From Kiloniella sp. EL199 (GTDB lineage: Bacteria; Pseudomonadota; Alphaproteobacteria; Kiloniellales; Kiloniellaceae), in NCBI RefSeq assembly GCF_900313065.1, contig NZ_OMPU01000005.1, positions 10,224 through 74,223 on the forward strand: a stretch of DNA of 64,000 nucleotides, written 5' to 3'. Under the pieces are notes generated by a model. That model saw nothing but the letters and a program-made list of their open reading frames with translations. It searched no databases and was not told the origin of the DNA. Below, one piece after another: positions 25,999-34,286 of this stretch (the stretch's first letter is position 1; each line of letters opens with the position of its first letter). The translations under genes were made by a program, and so were the position numbers.

Positions 25999-26868
25999 TT
26001 ATTTCCATAACCTAGGGTCAACGAGCTTTTCTGGTAGACCACTATTCTCCCACTGTTTTTTTTGAATTACCTCCCTTGAAGCTGAGATAATGGTATGTAA
26101 ATGAAGGCTCGTATGCACACCAAATACCGCCTCGTCAACCAAGGCGTTATCTCGAATGAAGGCCATACACGCTGCTTCGGTAGAGGTGAAATTCTCTCTT
26201 AAATCTTCTATGAAACTTCTTGCCTCAGTGAAAAAGGAAGGCAACTTAGAAGGGTTTGTCAGGAGAAGGCCTTGAAGAAATATTGAGCGTGCTTGAATTG
26301 TAATACCTAAGTTTTTCAATCGGTCTAAATGCCCTGAATGTATCAAGCGCTGATCAGCAATACTCACGGGTAATTGAATGACATCAGGTTTAAATAGCTC
26401 AAGGGTAAAGTCAATATCTTCGGCATCATAGACTGAAACGCCGATCCGTTTGGTGAGCCCTTTATCTTTGAGTGATTGCAGGAATTTAATCAGGCTTTTC
26501 CCCTCTGTACCTTTCAGCTGTTCGACACTATGAACAAGAAAGCTTTCAACTTCTGACGTTTGAAGGGCTTTGAGGGAGTTGCTGAACTGCTCTTCGAGCT
26601 GCTTTGGAGTAAGGTCGAGTTGCCCACCAAAGGTTTTGGTTTGGAGAGCAAAGGATCGAGCAGCATTGAACTGGCCTAGCCTCGTTTCTGAGGTGCCGTA
26701 AGCTGGAGAGGTGTCCAGCATCGCAATGCCTGATTTTTCTGTTTGCTCCAGGAGATGGCGCAGAGTTGTGTCATCCACATGATCATCTGTTCGGGTGACC
26801 CCATAAGGAAGGCCAAACTGCGCTGTTCCTAAAACAAGCTTTATTGGCTTAGATTTTTTGTTATTCAT
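25999..26868 (-). CDS. Aldo/keto reductase
   Basis: 289 residues, an NADPH-dependent (beta/alpha)8 reductase. The N-terminus LVLGTAQFGLPYGVTR is typical of reductases found in nonulosonate and deoxysugar loci. The catalytic Tyr lies in DTSPAYGTSETRLG and a family-conserved His in FLVHSVEQL. It may reduce a keto sugar or aldehyde. It starts inside the end of the ABC transporter gene (8-base overlap) and is 32 bases ahead of pseH. Confidence 0.82.
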   Translation of the reverse strand: MNNKKSKPIKLVLGTAQFGLPYGVTRTDDHVDDTTLRHLLEQTEKSGIAMLDTSPAYGTSETRLGQFNAARSFALQTKTFGGQLDLTPKQLEEQFSNSLKALQTSEVESFLVHSVEQLKGTEGKSLIKFLQSLKDKGLTKRIGVSVYDAEDIDFTLELFKPDVIQLPVSIADQRLIHSGHLDRLKNLGITIQARSIFLQGLLLTNPSKLPSFFTEARSFIEDLRENFTSTEAACMAFIRDNALVDEAVFGVHTSLHLHTIISASREVIQKKQWENSGLPEKLVDPRLWK

Positions 26869-28603
26869 CTAGCATATAGTGTTCTACTATTTGCCCATTC
26901 TCCATTTTAATTACCTCATCGACATCTTCTATTGTTGTGTCTCTATGAGTAATAATTATTACCAGAGCATTATAGGTTTGTGCATACTGGCGTATAGACT
27001 GGGTGATCTTTTGTTCTGATAGCCGATCTAGTGAACTAGTGGGTTCGTCAAGTATTAGTAATGGGCTTTTTCTTAAAAAGCATCGGGCAAGCGCAATACG
27101 TTGTTTTTGACCACCAGATAAGTTCTCCCCAGCTTCATCTAATTGGGTATCATAACCATTTGGTAATTTCTCAATGAAATGATTCGCATAAGCCATTTCG
27201 CAAGCTTTGATTAATTCATTATGATCTGCGGAGGGCGAACCTATTTGAATATTTTCTTTTACAGAGCCTCTAAATAGAAAAGGTTCTTGGGCCGCATAAG
27301 ATATTATATCCCTTAAACTTTCTTGATTTTCTTTTGAAATGACTTTTTCATCAAAAGAAACATGACCATTGGTTGGGGTAGCCAATCCAGACAAAATATC
27401 GACTAAAGTAGATTTTCCAGCCCCGGAGCTTCCTGTTATCGCGACTATTTTTCCGATGGATAGTTTAAGGTTTATGTTGTGTAAGGCTAATCTACTGTCA
27501 TTGTTATAAGAGTATGAAAGCGATTTTCCACAGATTGAATTTTTGAGGTGTACTTCAGTTCTTTGTCCGGAAGTATCGGGGTTCTGGGTGCAAGTGATAA
27601 TACTTTCCTTTAGTGCTTCTAAACTAACTATATGTTTTGCTAAGCCTTGTTGTTGTTTTGCAAATGCTTGTGCAGTTGGAGCTAACCTCAACATAATTAA
27701 TGCAAATAAAGTTATGGTATTGATAGTCATGTCGAGATAAGTGACTGAGATGTATAGGAAAGCCATTAGGATAGCAGTAATCGTGGGCGCCATAATTAAT
27801 GGAATTTTCCCACTGTTTTTTACTAAATTGAGATTCAACCTTGCATGTTTTTCATTAATTTGCTTGATACGCTTGATTTGCCGAGACTGTAGGCCGAAAA
27901 TTTTTACAGTTCTAAAGGCTTGATAAGCCTCTGTTAAAAAAGAGGCTAGTATTGTTTTATAAGTTATTAATTGATTGGAAACTTCACGAGTCTTTCTTAC
28001 ATAAAACTGAATAATAACTAATAAGCTTCCAAGGAGGAATATTGCTAGGCCGCTTGATAGCGGGGCTGTCATTATGATTAGGGTTACATAAACCGTAAAG
28101 GTAACTATATGTCTTATATATCTGATATAACCAACCAATACTTGAGACGTAGATTCTGTTTGATGGTCTAAGAGGTTTATAAATTTCCCACTACCCATTT
28201 TGTTTATGATATCAAGTCGAGTGGATTGTATTATGGAGTAACATTTAGTTCGAAGATTTTTTTGAAGAGTTACTTCGGTTAGGGTTAATTTAATTAAATA
28301 TATGTAGTCAAATAACTGCCTTAATACAACGGCAATAAGAACAAGAAGTGTAAGTGAAAAGAGATTTAACTCTAAATTAAGTTGGGAGAACGTGCTTGTT
28401 GTTATTGTCCAGAATTCATTGTTTTTTCTTAGATATTCTGTGTCTCCATTTGCGGATATGAAATCTAGTACTGGTAATATTAGGCCTAGCCCAAGAGCTT
28501 CAAAGAAAATTCCAATAATACTTAATAATACTAGGGTGATTATTTTGTTGAGTTTTGTGTCTCCATATTTGCCGAGAAATTTTAAGTTATTAGTTAGCCT
28601 CAT
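26861..28603 (-). CDS. ABC transporter, fused permease and ATPase, PglK/MsbA-like flippase
   Basis: About 580 residues. An N-terminal ABC type-1 transmembrane domain (first helix near IITLVLLSIIGIFFEALGLG, further hydrophobic segments to ~320) is followed by the ATPase domain: Walker A AITGSSGAGKSTLVDIL, signature LSGGQKQRIALARC, Walker B LLILDEPTSSLD. The length and half-transporter layout match PglK, which flips lipid-linked oligosaccharides. As no Wzx is present, this is the best candidate for moving the glycan across the inner membrane. ATG 28639 is in frame, but 28603 has a clear AAAGGTGG ribosome site. Confidence 0.82.
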   Translation of the reverse strand: MRLTNNLKFLGKYGDTKLNKIITLVLLSIIGIFFEALGLGLILPVLDFISANGDTEYLRKNNEFWTITTSTFSQLNLELNLFSLTLLVLIAVVLRQLFDYIYLIKLTLTEVTLQKNLRTKCYSIIQSTRLDIINKMGSGKFINLLDHQTESTSQVLVGYIRYIRHIVTFTVYVTLIIMTAPLSSGLAIFLLGSLLVIIQFYVRKTREVSNQLITYKTILASFLTEAYQAFRTVKIFGLQSRQIKRIKQINEKHARLNLNLVKNSGKIPLIMAPTITAILMAFLYISVTYLDMTINTITLFALIMLRLAPTAQAFAKQQQGLAKHIVSLEALKESIITCTQNPDTSGQRTEVHLKNSICGKSLSYSYNNDSRLALHNINLKLSIGKIVAITGSSGAGKSTLVDILSGLATPTNGHVSFDEKVISKENQESLRDIISYAAQEPFLFRGSVKENIQIGSPSADHNELIKACEMAYANHFIEKLPNGYDTQLDEAGENLSGGQKQRIALARCFLRKSPLLILDEPTSSLDRLSEQKITQSIRQYAQTYNALVIIITHRDTTIEDVDEVIKMENGQIVEHYMLDE

Positions 28604-28655
28604 AAAGTAAGTACCACCTTTATAATTATCAATTAACATGCAACTCTTTTACTAA

Positions 28656-29600
28656 CTATTTGCTCAGTTGTAAGGTCTTAAAGTCAGGTTTTAAAACCAT
28701 TGGTGACTGAGGGAAAGCTGCATTTGGATAATTCCATCCAGGTTGTCTTAATAGCTCTGCTGAGTGCATTTCGATGGTAATATTCATCTCGTTTTTTTTC
28801 ATTTCTGATTTAACACTCATACATAAGTGAGGACTTTTTTGATATATATATATGTTTGATAGTGGGTGCAGTTCGGAAAGTTGTTGATTGATATAGTTAG
28901 CTAGCGGACTTGGATCATCACCTAACATATAGGCTGAAACAGTATTTACTTCGTTATCTATGCAATCTCTATACTTTGACTTTAATGCGCTAATTCCTTT
29001 TTGTGCTCTTTTTGTATAGAGATGACCAATTTTAAGGTGTGAAAATAAAAAGCCCTTACCGTGAATATGTATTATAACAACTTGGCATGTATAAACACTA
29101 AAAGTGTATAAATGTTTGTCAGGGGAGTATTTAGTCTGTCCGGGAAAAACCGTCAGCTCTTCCCCTTCGTTAAACAAAAATGGTGTATTATTTGGAGAGT
29201 CAAATTTATTTGTTACCCAGTACATATATGGTAACAAATGTCCATTATCATTTAGGTGGATTAATGAAGATATTTTCTTTTGATATTGATGTTTAGCTAT
29301 AGAAAAGTTTGCCGCTTTCTCTAACCGTTTAGGGGATACTGGTAATTTAGTGTCTAGGGATAAGTTGAGGCGGTGGCAATAGATTTTTAATCGAGAAGAT
29401 TCTTTGTAATCAATGGCTTGGAATTTTTTTGCATAAGCTTGAGGCATAAATATAGCCAAATAGGCTTCAATGTATTGCTCTAGGTTACAGTCTATTGTTC
29501 TTTTCACATTGAAGCTTAAGGGGGATGGTATAAAGCTGCTAAAAAATGAGAGAATGATGTGAAGTATTTTGCTGAGTATATAGGTTATTTTCTTTATCAT
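28656..29600 (-). CDS. Unrecognised protein with N-terminal membrane anchor
   Basis: 314 residues; no family is recognised. Residues 1-30 (ITYILSKILHIILSFFSSFI) form one hydrophobic segment, so the protein is probably anchored in the inner membrane. The rest is soluble, with a histidine-rich strand pattern around CQVVIIHIHGKGFLF and a conserved-looking end (QPGWNYPNAAFPQSP). GC is low, like the ABC transporter gene next to it, 52 bases from that gene's preferred start. It may assist export or modify the glycan at the membrane; this is a guess from position. Confidence 0.5.
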   Translation of the reverse strand: MIKKITYILSKILHIILSFFSSFIPSPLSFNVKRTIDCNLEQYIEAYLAIFMPQAYAKKFQAIDYKESSRLKIYCHRLNLSLDTKLPVSPKRLEKAANFSIAKHQYQKKISSLIHLNDNGHLLPYMYWVTNKFDSPNNTPFLFNEGEELTVFPGQTKYSPDKHLYTFSVYTCQVVIIHIHGKGFLFSHLKIGHLYTKRAQKGISALKSKYRDCIDNEVNTVSAYMLGDDPSPLANYINQQLSELHPLSNIYIYQKSPHLCMSVKSEMKKNEMNITIEMHSAELLRQPGWNYPNAAFPQSPMVLKPDFKTLQLSK

Positions 29601-29676
29601 TGATTATTCTTAGTTAGGGCTGAAACTCTTAAGTGCAAATCTATAGGCCAATAGTTTAGGATTTAGGGGTGATATT

Positions 29677-30447
29677 TTAATCATTACCTAAACAAAATTT
29701 TATTTGACGCTTGTTTATTTCGCCTAGAGGTTTCTCTTTCAATTCTAATAAATGAACGTCTCCTTTTTCATTGTAGGTGTATTGCCACGGGCGTTTGAGG
29801 AAGTCTTTTAAGAATCTGGCATTGGTTGTCCGTCCGTCAATTACAATCAGTGTGCCTGGCAGAAGAAGGTATTCAATACTAATCAAATCGGATGATAGGA
29901 CAACTCTGTCATTATGCCTGAAGGATATGCCGTTTTTCTCCCCTTCAACGTCAAAAGGGTGTGGGGCATCTAGATAAACGAAATCAGGGCAGATGTTTGG
30001 TAATTTGTTGTAGCGATGACATATACGCCCTTGGTGTGTGGTTATTTCTACGTTGCTTTGGTGGTAAGTAATTATGCCTCTTAGGTGCTGAGGAATACGA
30101 TTTTTGCTAATCTCTATCCAATGTTGAGATACTTCTATACAATGAAGCTCGAATAAGTTGTTCCTTCTTAGATCCAATTTTAGGATGTCATCTTTAAAAT
30201 CAATGCTGTTTTTATACAGTGCATCTGCTAGAACAAGGTTTGAGTAGCCAACACCAAATTCCATAATCGTTGTAACTTTTCTGCTCCTGACTAGTTTGTG
30301 TAGTCTGGCAAGGTCATCAAGTTGTGGTGGATATGGTGTTGTATTTTCTGGTTTAGCCCGTTCATTTTGTGTTGAATGACTATCTACGATCTCAATCAAA
30401 TAAGGTAATAACTCTTCATTGGCTAGGTATTCTGCGGCTTCTTCCAT
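29677..30447 (-). CDS. Putative SAM-dependent methyltransferase-fold protein
   Basis: 256 residues. MEFGVGYSNLVLADAL at about residues 60-75 resembles SAM motif I. ELHCIEVSQHWIEISKNRI resembles the acidic second strand, and FVYLDAPHPFDVEGEK the DAP-type post-motif. Later, GTLIVIDGRTTNARFLKDFL matches the class-I fold's strand 5 region. No specific family can be named. It has the best ribosome site in the train (AGGAGAA, 7 bases before ATG). A 76-base gap without a gene follows it; I see no terminator there. Confidence 0.55.
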   Translation of the reverse strand: MEEAAEYLANEELLPYLIEIVDSHSTQNERAKPENTTPYPPQLDDLARLHKLVRSRKVTTIMEFGVGYSNLVLADALYKNSIDFKDDILKLDLRRNNLFELHCIEVSQHWIEISKNRIPQHLRGIITYHQSNVEITTHQGRICHRYNKLPNICPDFVYLDAPHPFDVEGEKNGISFRHNDRVVLSSDLISIEYLLLPGTLIVIDGRTTNARFLKDFLKRPWQYTYNEKGDVHLLELKEKPLGEINKRQIKFCLGND

Positions 30448-30464
30448 ACAGCAATTCTCCTATG

Positions 30465-31337
30465 TTATTTTTTTGCGATTGCAACTAAGGTATCAGTCGC
30501 GTCTATCATTTGTAGAGAGGCTTCATAAGCACTCTTTAATTGATCGTTATCTATACTGCTTAGGATATTTTTATGCCCACCAGGTCTTTTTTTACTCAAC
30601 CAAGTAAGATGATTTGATAAAGGATACCTCTGCTTTCCCTGTATTGTTATGTTATGGAAACCTGTAGATGTAAGAAATTTAAATAGCGATTCCCTTGTGT
30701 GAAGTATTAAATGTTGGCTCCAGAGAGTGAAATTTTTAAAATCATTGCAATTTAGTTGTTGTAATAAGAAATCTTTTGCATGGGGAACCTCAATTATTAT
30801 GGTTCCCCCTTCTTTCAGTATACGAAAAGACTCAGCTAACATCTTTAACGGCTCGAGAAAGTGTTCCAGAGAATGAAAGGCAAAAATTGTATCTATTGAA
30901 GAGCTCTTAACTGATACTAAATCATTAAAACAGTTGATTTTGTTCTTTCTTAAATGATCTAAGCATCGTTCTTCTAGTTCAATGCCGATACAACCTTTAA
31001 AGGAGTTGTAATTAGACAGTAAAAAGTCACCTGCACCGCAACCTAGGTCAAGTACAGTTTTTCCTTTGTAAAACTGTTTATAATCTTGAGTTCTACGATC
31101 TAAATCGGTTGATCTTTCTAAATCAGGTTGCCCCGTGGTTTCTGTTTTGATTTCCCGATATTCTCCAAGTTCATAAGTTTCTTCACCTGTATAAAAATCC
31201 TCAATAAATATGATGCCACTCATTCGGTCCTTGTAAACTTTGAGATTTGGGACGTCTCTAGTGCAGTCTGCATAAACTTCACAGGTTTCATCTTGTACTA
31301 AGTTTAATGATTGGAGAGTTTTTTTTATATTGCTCAT
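30465..31337 (-). CDS. SAM-dependent methyltransferase (Methyltransf_23-like)
   Basis: 290 residues. Motif I KTVLDLGCGAGDFLLSNY and motif II GIELEERCLDHLRKN are canonical, as is the FAFHSLEHFLEPLKMLAE block. The first ~95 residues contain a segment with IFIEDFYTGEETYEL like that of glycan-locus C-methyltransferases. There is no cysteine cluster. It starts 3 bases after the CMP-transferase gene ends, so it may methylate the same nonulosonate or a neighbouring sugar. Confidence 0.8.
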   Translation of the reverse strand: MSNIKKTLQSLNLVQDETCEVYADCTRDVPNLKVYKDRMSGIIFIEDFYTGEETYELGEYREIKTETTGQPDLERSTDLDRRTQDYKQFYKGKTVLDLGCGAGDFLLSNYNSFKGCIGIELEERCLDHLRKNKINCFNDLVSVKSSSIDTIFAFHSLEHFLEPLKMLAESFRILKEGGTIIIEVPHAKDFLLQQLNCNDFKNFTLWSQHLILHTRESLFKFLTSTGFHNITIQGKQRYPLSNHLTWLSKKRPGGHKNILSSIDNDQLKSAYEASLQMIDATDTLVAIAKK

Positions 31338-31340
31338 GAT

Positions 31341-32057
31341 TTATTTATCTAAGTTTTTATTAAGGTAAAAATTCGTCAGTTCAAGATCTAACTCAGTGTC
31401 AATACTAATGAAATTCCCAGGTGTAATAAGAGCGCCTGGATTATTGCCTTTTATAGATGCTTCTTCCATAAGTGTTTCTCTTCTAATGGCATAAGCGAGA
31501 CCATTCCGGTGATATACTGGCGAAAGCTGTTGCCGGGCGATAATCAGCGCACCTGTTTGATCATAATATTCGAACGATTTGGTATTGGTGTCTATGGATA
31601 GCTGCTTTAACGGATGAGATTTACTATCTGTTTCGGATAGTGTCCAAACAGCAGAATAATCATTTTCCGCCAGCATCTTTATACAATCTGCCACGTGCTG
31701 TATTTTTCTAAGTGGAGAAGTTGGTTGAAGCATGACTATGATGTCATATTGAGTTTGGTCAAACTCCTCAGTGGTAAGAAGGGCATGTTGGAGAACTTCT
31801 AAATCTCCAACTCTATCACCGGATAGCTTTTCTGGGCGTCTAAAAAAATTGTCCGCACCGTATGAGTTTGCAACAAGTGCAATCTCCTCATTATCAGTCG
31901 AAACAACTGTACGGTCAATTTCGTTAACTGAGGTAGATATATTTGCCGCCAAACCAACCAGTGGGACGCCCCCAACTTTACTTAAATTTTTCAGGGGTAT
32001 ACCTTTGCTCCCCCCTCGGGCTGGTATGACGGATAGAACTGATAGATTATTTATCAT
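31341..32057 (-). CDS. pseF: CMP-nonulosonic acid synthetase (PseF/NeuA type)
   Basis: 238 residues, an acylneuraminate cytidylyltransferase. The N-terminal CTP loop is SVIPARGGSKGIPLKNL, with VVSTDNEEIA and the MLQPTSPLRK motif, all diagnostic. It transfers CMP from CTP to a nonulosonic acid. It is named PseF because pseB, C, G and H are in the same transcript. It also sits directly behind the cupin-fused synthase and HAD phosphatase and could serve that product. It overlaps the HAD gene by 11 bases. Confidence 0.85.
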   Translation of the reverse strand: MINNLSVLSVIPARGGSKGIPLKNLSKVGGVPLVGLAANISTSVNEIDRTVVSTDNEEIALVANSYGADNFFRRPEKLSGDRVGDLEVLQHALLTTEEFDQTQYDIIVMLQPTSPLRKIQHVADCIKMLAENDYSAVWTLSETDSKSHPLKQLSIDTNTKSFEYYDQTGALIIARQQLSPVYHRNGLAYAIRRETLMEEASIKGNNPGALITPGNFISIDTELDLELTNFYLNKNLDK

Positions 32058-32742
32058 AGCAAAGTTGATTTGACTTTAAGAAGCATGAGTAGTCTGAAAT
32101 TTTATTTGGCACTTCTTGATTGAAATCGTTGTACTCATTCTTGAGAGCGACAAAAAAAATCTCATGATGAAGCGCAGCTTTTCGATCACTTTCACCGTCA
32201 CCAAATAGAATGAGTCTTTCAGGTGGAATTTTGTGGCTATGCATTAGCTGTAGAATATTTACTTCTTTCGTTTTTGGAGTGCCCAAAACTTCAGTAAAGT
32301 AATGTGACATTCCAAGTTTATTTATAAGACTTTGAAGGGCATTCTGAGGTGTTAGGGAGCAAAGAAAAACCTTCTTATTATGTTTTTGAAGCTCGCTTAG
32401 AAAACATTTAGCGCCATTTACTTCGGCAGCCGTCAAAATTTTTTCCTGACATATTGCTGCGTAAGTTTCTATTAGCAATTGTTTGTATTCGGGGGCTTTG
32501 AGTGTTTCTGTTAATTTTGCAAACACTTCTACTCTAGTCCCCCCCTTATTGGGTTGTGATAGGATTTCGTTTATTAAAGAGATAGAATCGGGATGGTTTT
32601 TACTAAAATTTGTTCTTTCAATAGTAAGTAAGAAGCCATCCCTTTTGATGTTATTCGATTGTACTATTGTGCCGTCAAAGTCAAAAATTACGCCAAGGCA
32701 GCTTTTGAGTTCATTGAATATTTCGGAAGAGATTTTATCCAT
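32047..32742 (-). CDS. HAD-family phosphatase
   Basis: 231 residues. The DxD nucleophile motif is Asp21/Asp23 in GVIFDFDGTIVQ. The motif-II serine or threonine lies near LCSLTPQNALQ, and motif IV is FGDGESDRKAALH. The helical cap after the first motif places it with phosphoglycolate-phosphatase/beta-phosphoglucomutase-like enzymes. It lies between a NeuB-type synthase and a CMP-transferase, overlapping both, which suggests it removes a 9-phosphate from the synthase product as in the Neu5Ac-9-P and KDN-9-P routes. Confidence 0.78.
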   Translation of the reverse strand: MDKISSEIFNELKSCLGVIFDFDGTIVQSNNIKRDGFLLTIERTNFSKNHPDSISLINEILSQPNKGGTRVEVFAKLTETLKAPEYKQLLIETYAAICQEKILTAAEVNGAKCFLSELQKHNKKVFLCSLTPQNALQSLINKLGMSHYFTEVLGTPKTKEVNILQLMHSHKIPPERLILFGDGESDRKAALHHEIFFVALKNEYNDFNQEVPNKISDYSCFLKSNQLCYDK

Positions 32743-34264
32743 CTGTAAGCTGGAAACGTCCCCAATGATCTACGATTGTTTTGCGTTCTTCGCGTTTCTT
32801 TTCATTAATCTTAGGGTCTTTATATATCGAATCATTATTAAAATGAGTAGTCGATACTTCTTCAAAAATCACACCCGTTTCGGTCCAGAAGCGATGCCAT
32901 ACACCAGGTAGTACGAGTGCAGTGTCTCCGGGGAGTAACTTTTGTACTCTTCCGTCGATTTCTGAATACATTTCGCCCCAAAGAACCTGAAATGTTTCTT
33001 CTTTCCTTTTGTGGAAATGAAATGGATGGCTTTGGTTGGGGAGCTGGACAAGGACTTTTTTGCAATACTCGCGGTTAATACAGTTGATAATAACCACGCC
33101 TGTTTTGGTGAAGTTCTCAATACCGTTGTGGTGAGAATATTCAACTTCAAACTCCGGCCCTAAAACAATATTAGCCTTATTAAGCATGGCTTTGACCTCG
33201 TAAATTGCTTTCTTGAGAGCCATTGCTTTTGGAGGTTGTGGGGCTTCAACATCACTCTGTGTAATTATTTCGTTAACCTTTAGGGCCCGCTTTAATTTTA
33301 TACCTGGTTTAAATAAGCCGCTATCAAGCTGCTCACCTTCACAAGGCATAGCAAAGAAAACATCCTCTGCTGATAGCACGGTGTCCTTTTTAAGTTGTCT
33401 CTTAGCAAATACGCCACGTTTTAAACCCTTAAGTGCATCAGCTTCTATAGGAGAAGCGGGTTTACGGGAATAACTTCCTGACATTAATATGCTTCGTTTG
33501 TAAGCAGAAATCCAATTATCAAGCTGATCTTCCCTTGAGGAATAAGCATTTAGCTTGATGTTATCAGTTTCGTGACCTATGTGTCGCTCAAACATTCTGG
33601 CCCCGTAGGCATAAGATACCTGAATAGGTGTGCAATCATCAGGATCTTCATGTGTCGACCAACCTATAATCCGTTTGGGGTAGCGTTGTCTTAGCATCGC
33701 TATGTTTGCCAAGTTCATTTCATCAAGCGGTGTGGGGTAAATTGATACGCAATGCATAATTGCGTAGTCGGCACATTTGTGATCGAAAAAGCTAACAAGT
33801 TCATCAATCTGTATAAGCTCTTGACCTCCTGTTGAGAAAATTACAGGAATGCCTTTGGATGCGACTTTCTCTATAAGTGGCCAGTCTGCCGCAGAACAAC
33901 TAGCAATTTTAATAATATCAAAACCCATTTCAGCAATTGCATCTACAGATGCTTCATCAAATGGAGTGCACATGCTCAATAAGTTATGTTTCCTCACTTC
34001 ATCAAGAAGCTCTTGATATTGTGGAAGGCTAAGTTCGGTGGATAAAAAACGTGGGATATGTTTGTTGTCACTAGCATCTTTATGTGATGGGTGAATAAAA
34101 GTTTTTAACTGTCTAAATTGAAATTTTATAGCAGCCTTAACTCCATGCTTTTTGACAACCTTTGCGGCATTTCGGATGACTGTTTTGCCGTGTTCTACTG
34201 ATCCCTGATGATTGTTAGCAAGGTCTAGAACGAAAAGGTCGGAGAAGTCGAATGTCTTTTCCAT
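32735..34264 (-). CDS. NeuB-family synthase with SAF domain and C-terminal cupin
   Basis: 509 residues, about 160 longer than ordinary NeuB. Residues 1-~265 form the TIM-barrel synthase (VLDLANNHQGSVEHGK; metal histidines His205 in STHEDPDD and His228 in FERHIG). Residues ~285-355 form an SAF domain (RGVFAKRQLKKDTVLSAEDV). Residues ~365-509 form a cupin with HPFHFHKRKEETF (His416, His418) and LPGVWHRF (His457). The cupin resembles sugar-isomerase-type cupins and may act on the same sugar. The EDPDDC loop and the 23-residue His spacing differ from PseI, so the substrate may be unusual. Confidence 0.85.
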   Translation of the reverse strand: MEKTFDFSDLFVLDLANNHQGSVEHGKTVIRNAAKVVKKHGVKAAIKFQFRQLKTFIHPSHKDASDNKHIPRFLSTELSLPQYQELLDEVRKHNLLSMCTPFDEASVDAIAEMGFDIIKIASCSAADWPLIEKVASKGIPVIFSTGGQELIQIDELVSFFDHKCADYAIMHCVSIYPTPLDEMNLANIAMLRQRYPKRIIGWSTHEDPDDCTPIQVSYAYGARMFERHIGHETDNIKLNAYSSREDQLDNWISAYKRSILMSGSYSRKPASPIEADALKGLKRGVFAKRQLKKDTVLSAEDVFFAMPCEGEQLDSGLFKPGIKLKRALKVNEIITQSDVEAPQPPKAMALKKAIYEVKAMLNKANIVLGPEFEVEYSHHNGIENFTKTGVVIINCINREYCKKVLVQLPNQSHPFHFHKRKEETFQVLWGEMYSEIDGRVQKLLPGDTALVLPGVWHRFWTETGVIFEEVSTTHFNNDSIYKDPKINEKKREERKTIVDHWGRFQLTDG

Positions 34265-34286
34265 GGTATAAATCGATATCCTTTGC

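Noticed and set aside
14472-32057. A classic N-acetylneuraminate or legionaminate pathway
   Set aside because: There is no NeuC-type epimerase gene, and PseB, PseC and PseG are clearly recognisable, so the main route is pseudaminate-like. A second acid remains possible.
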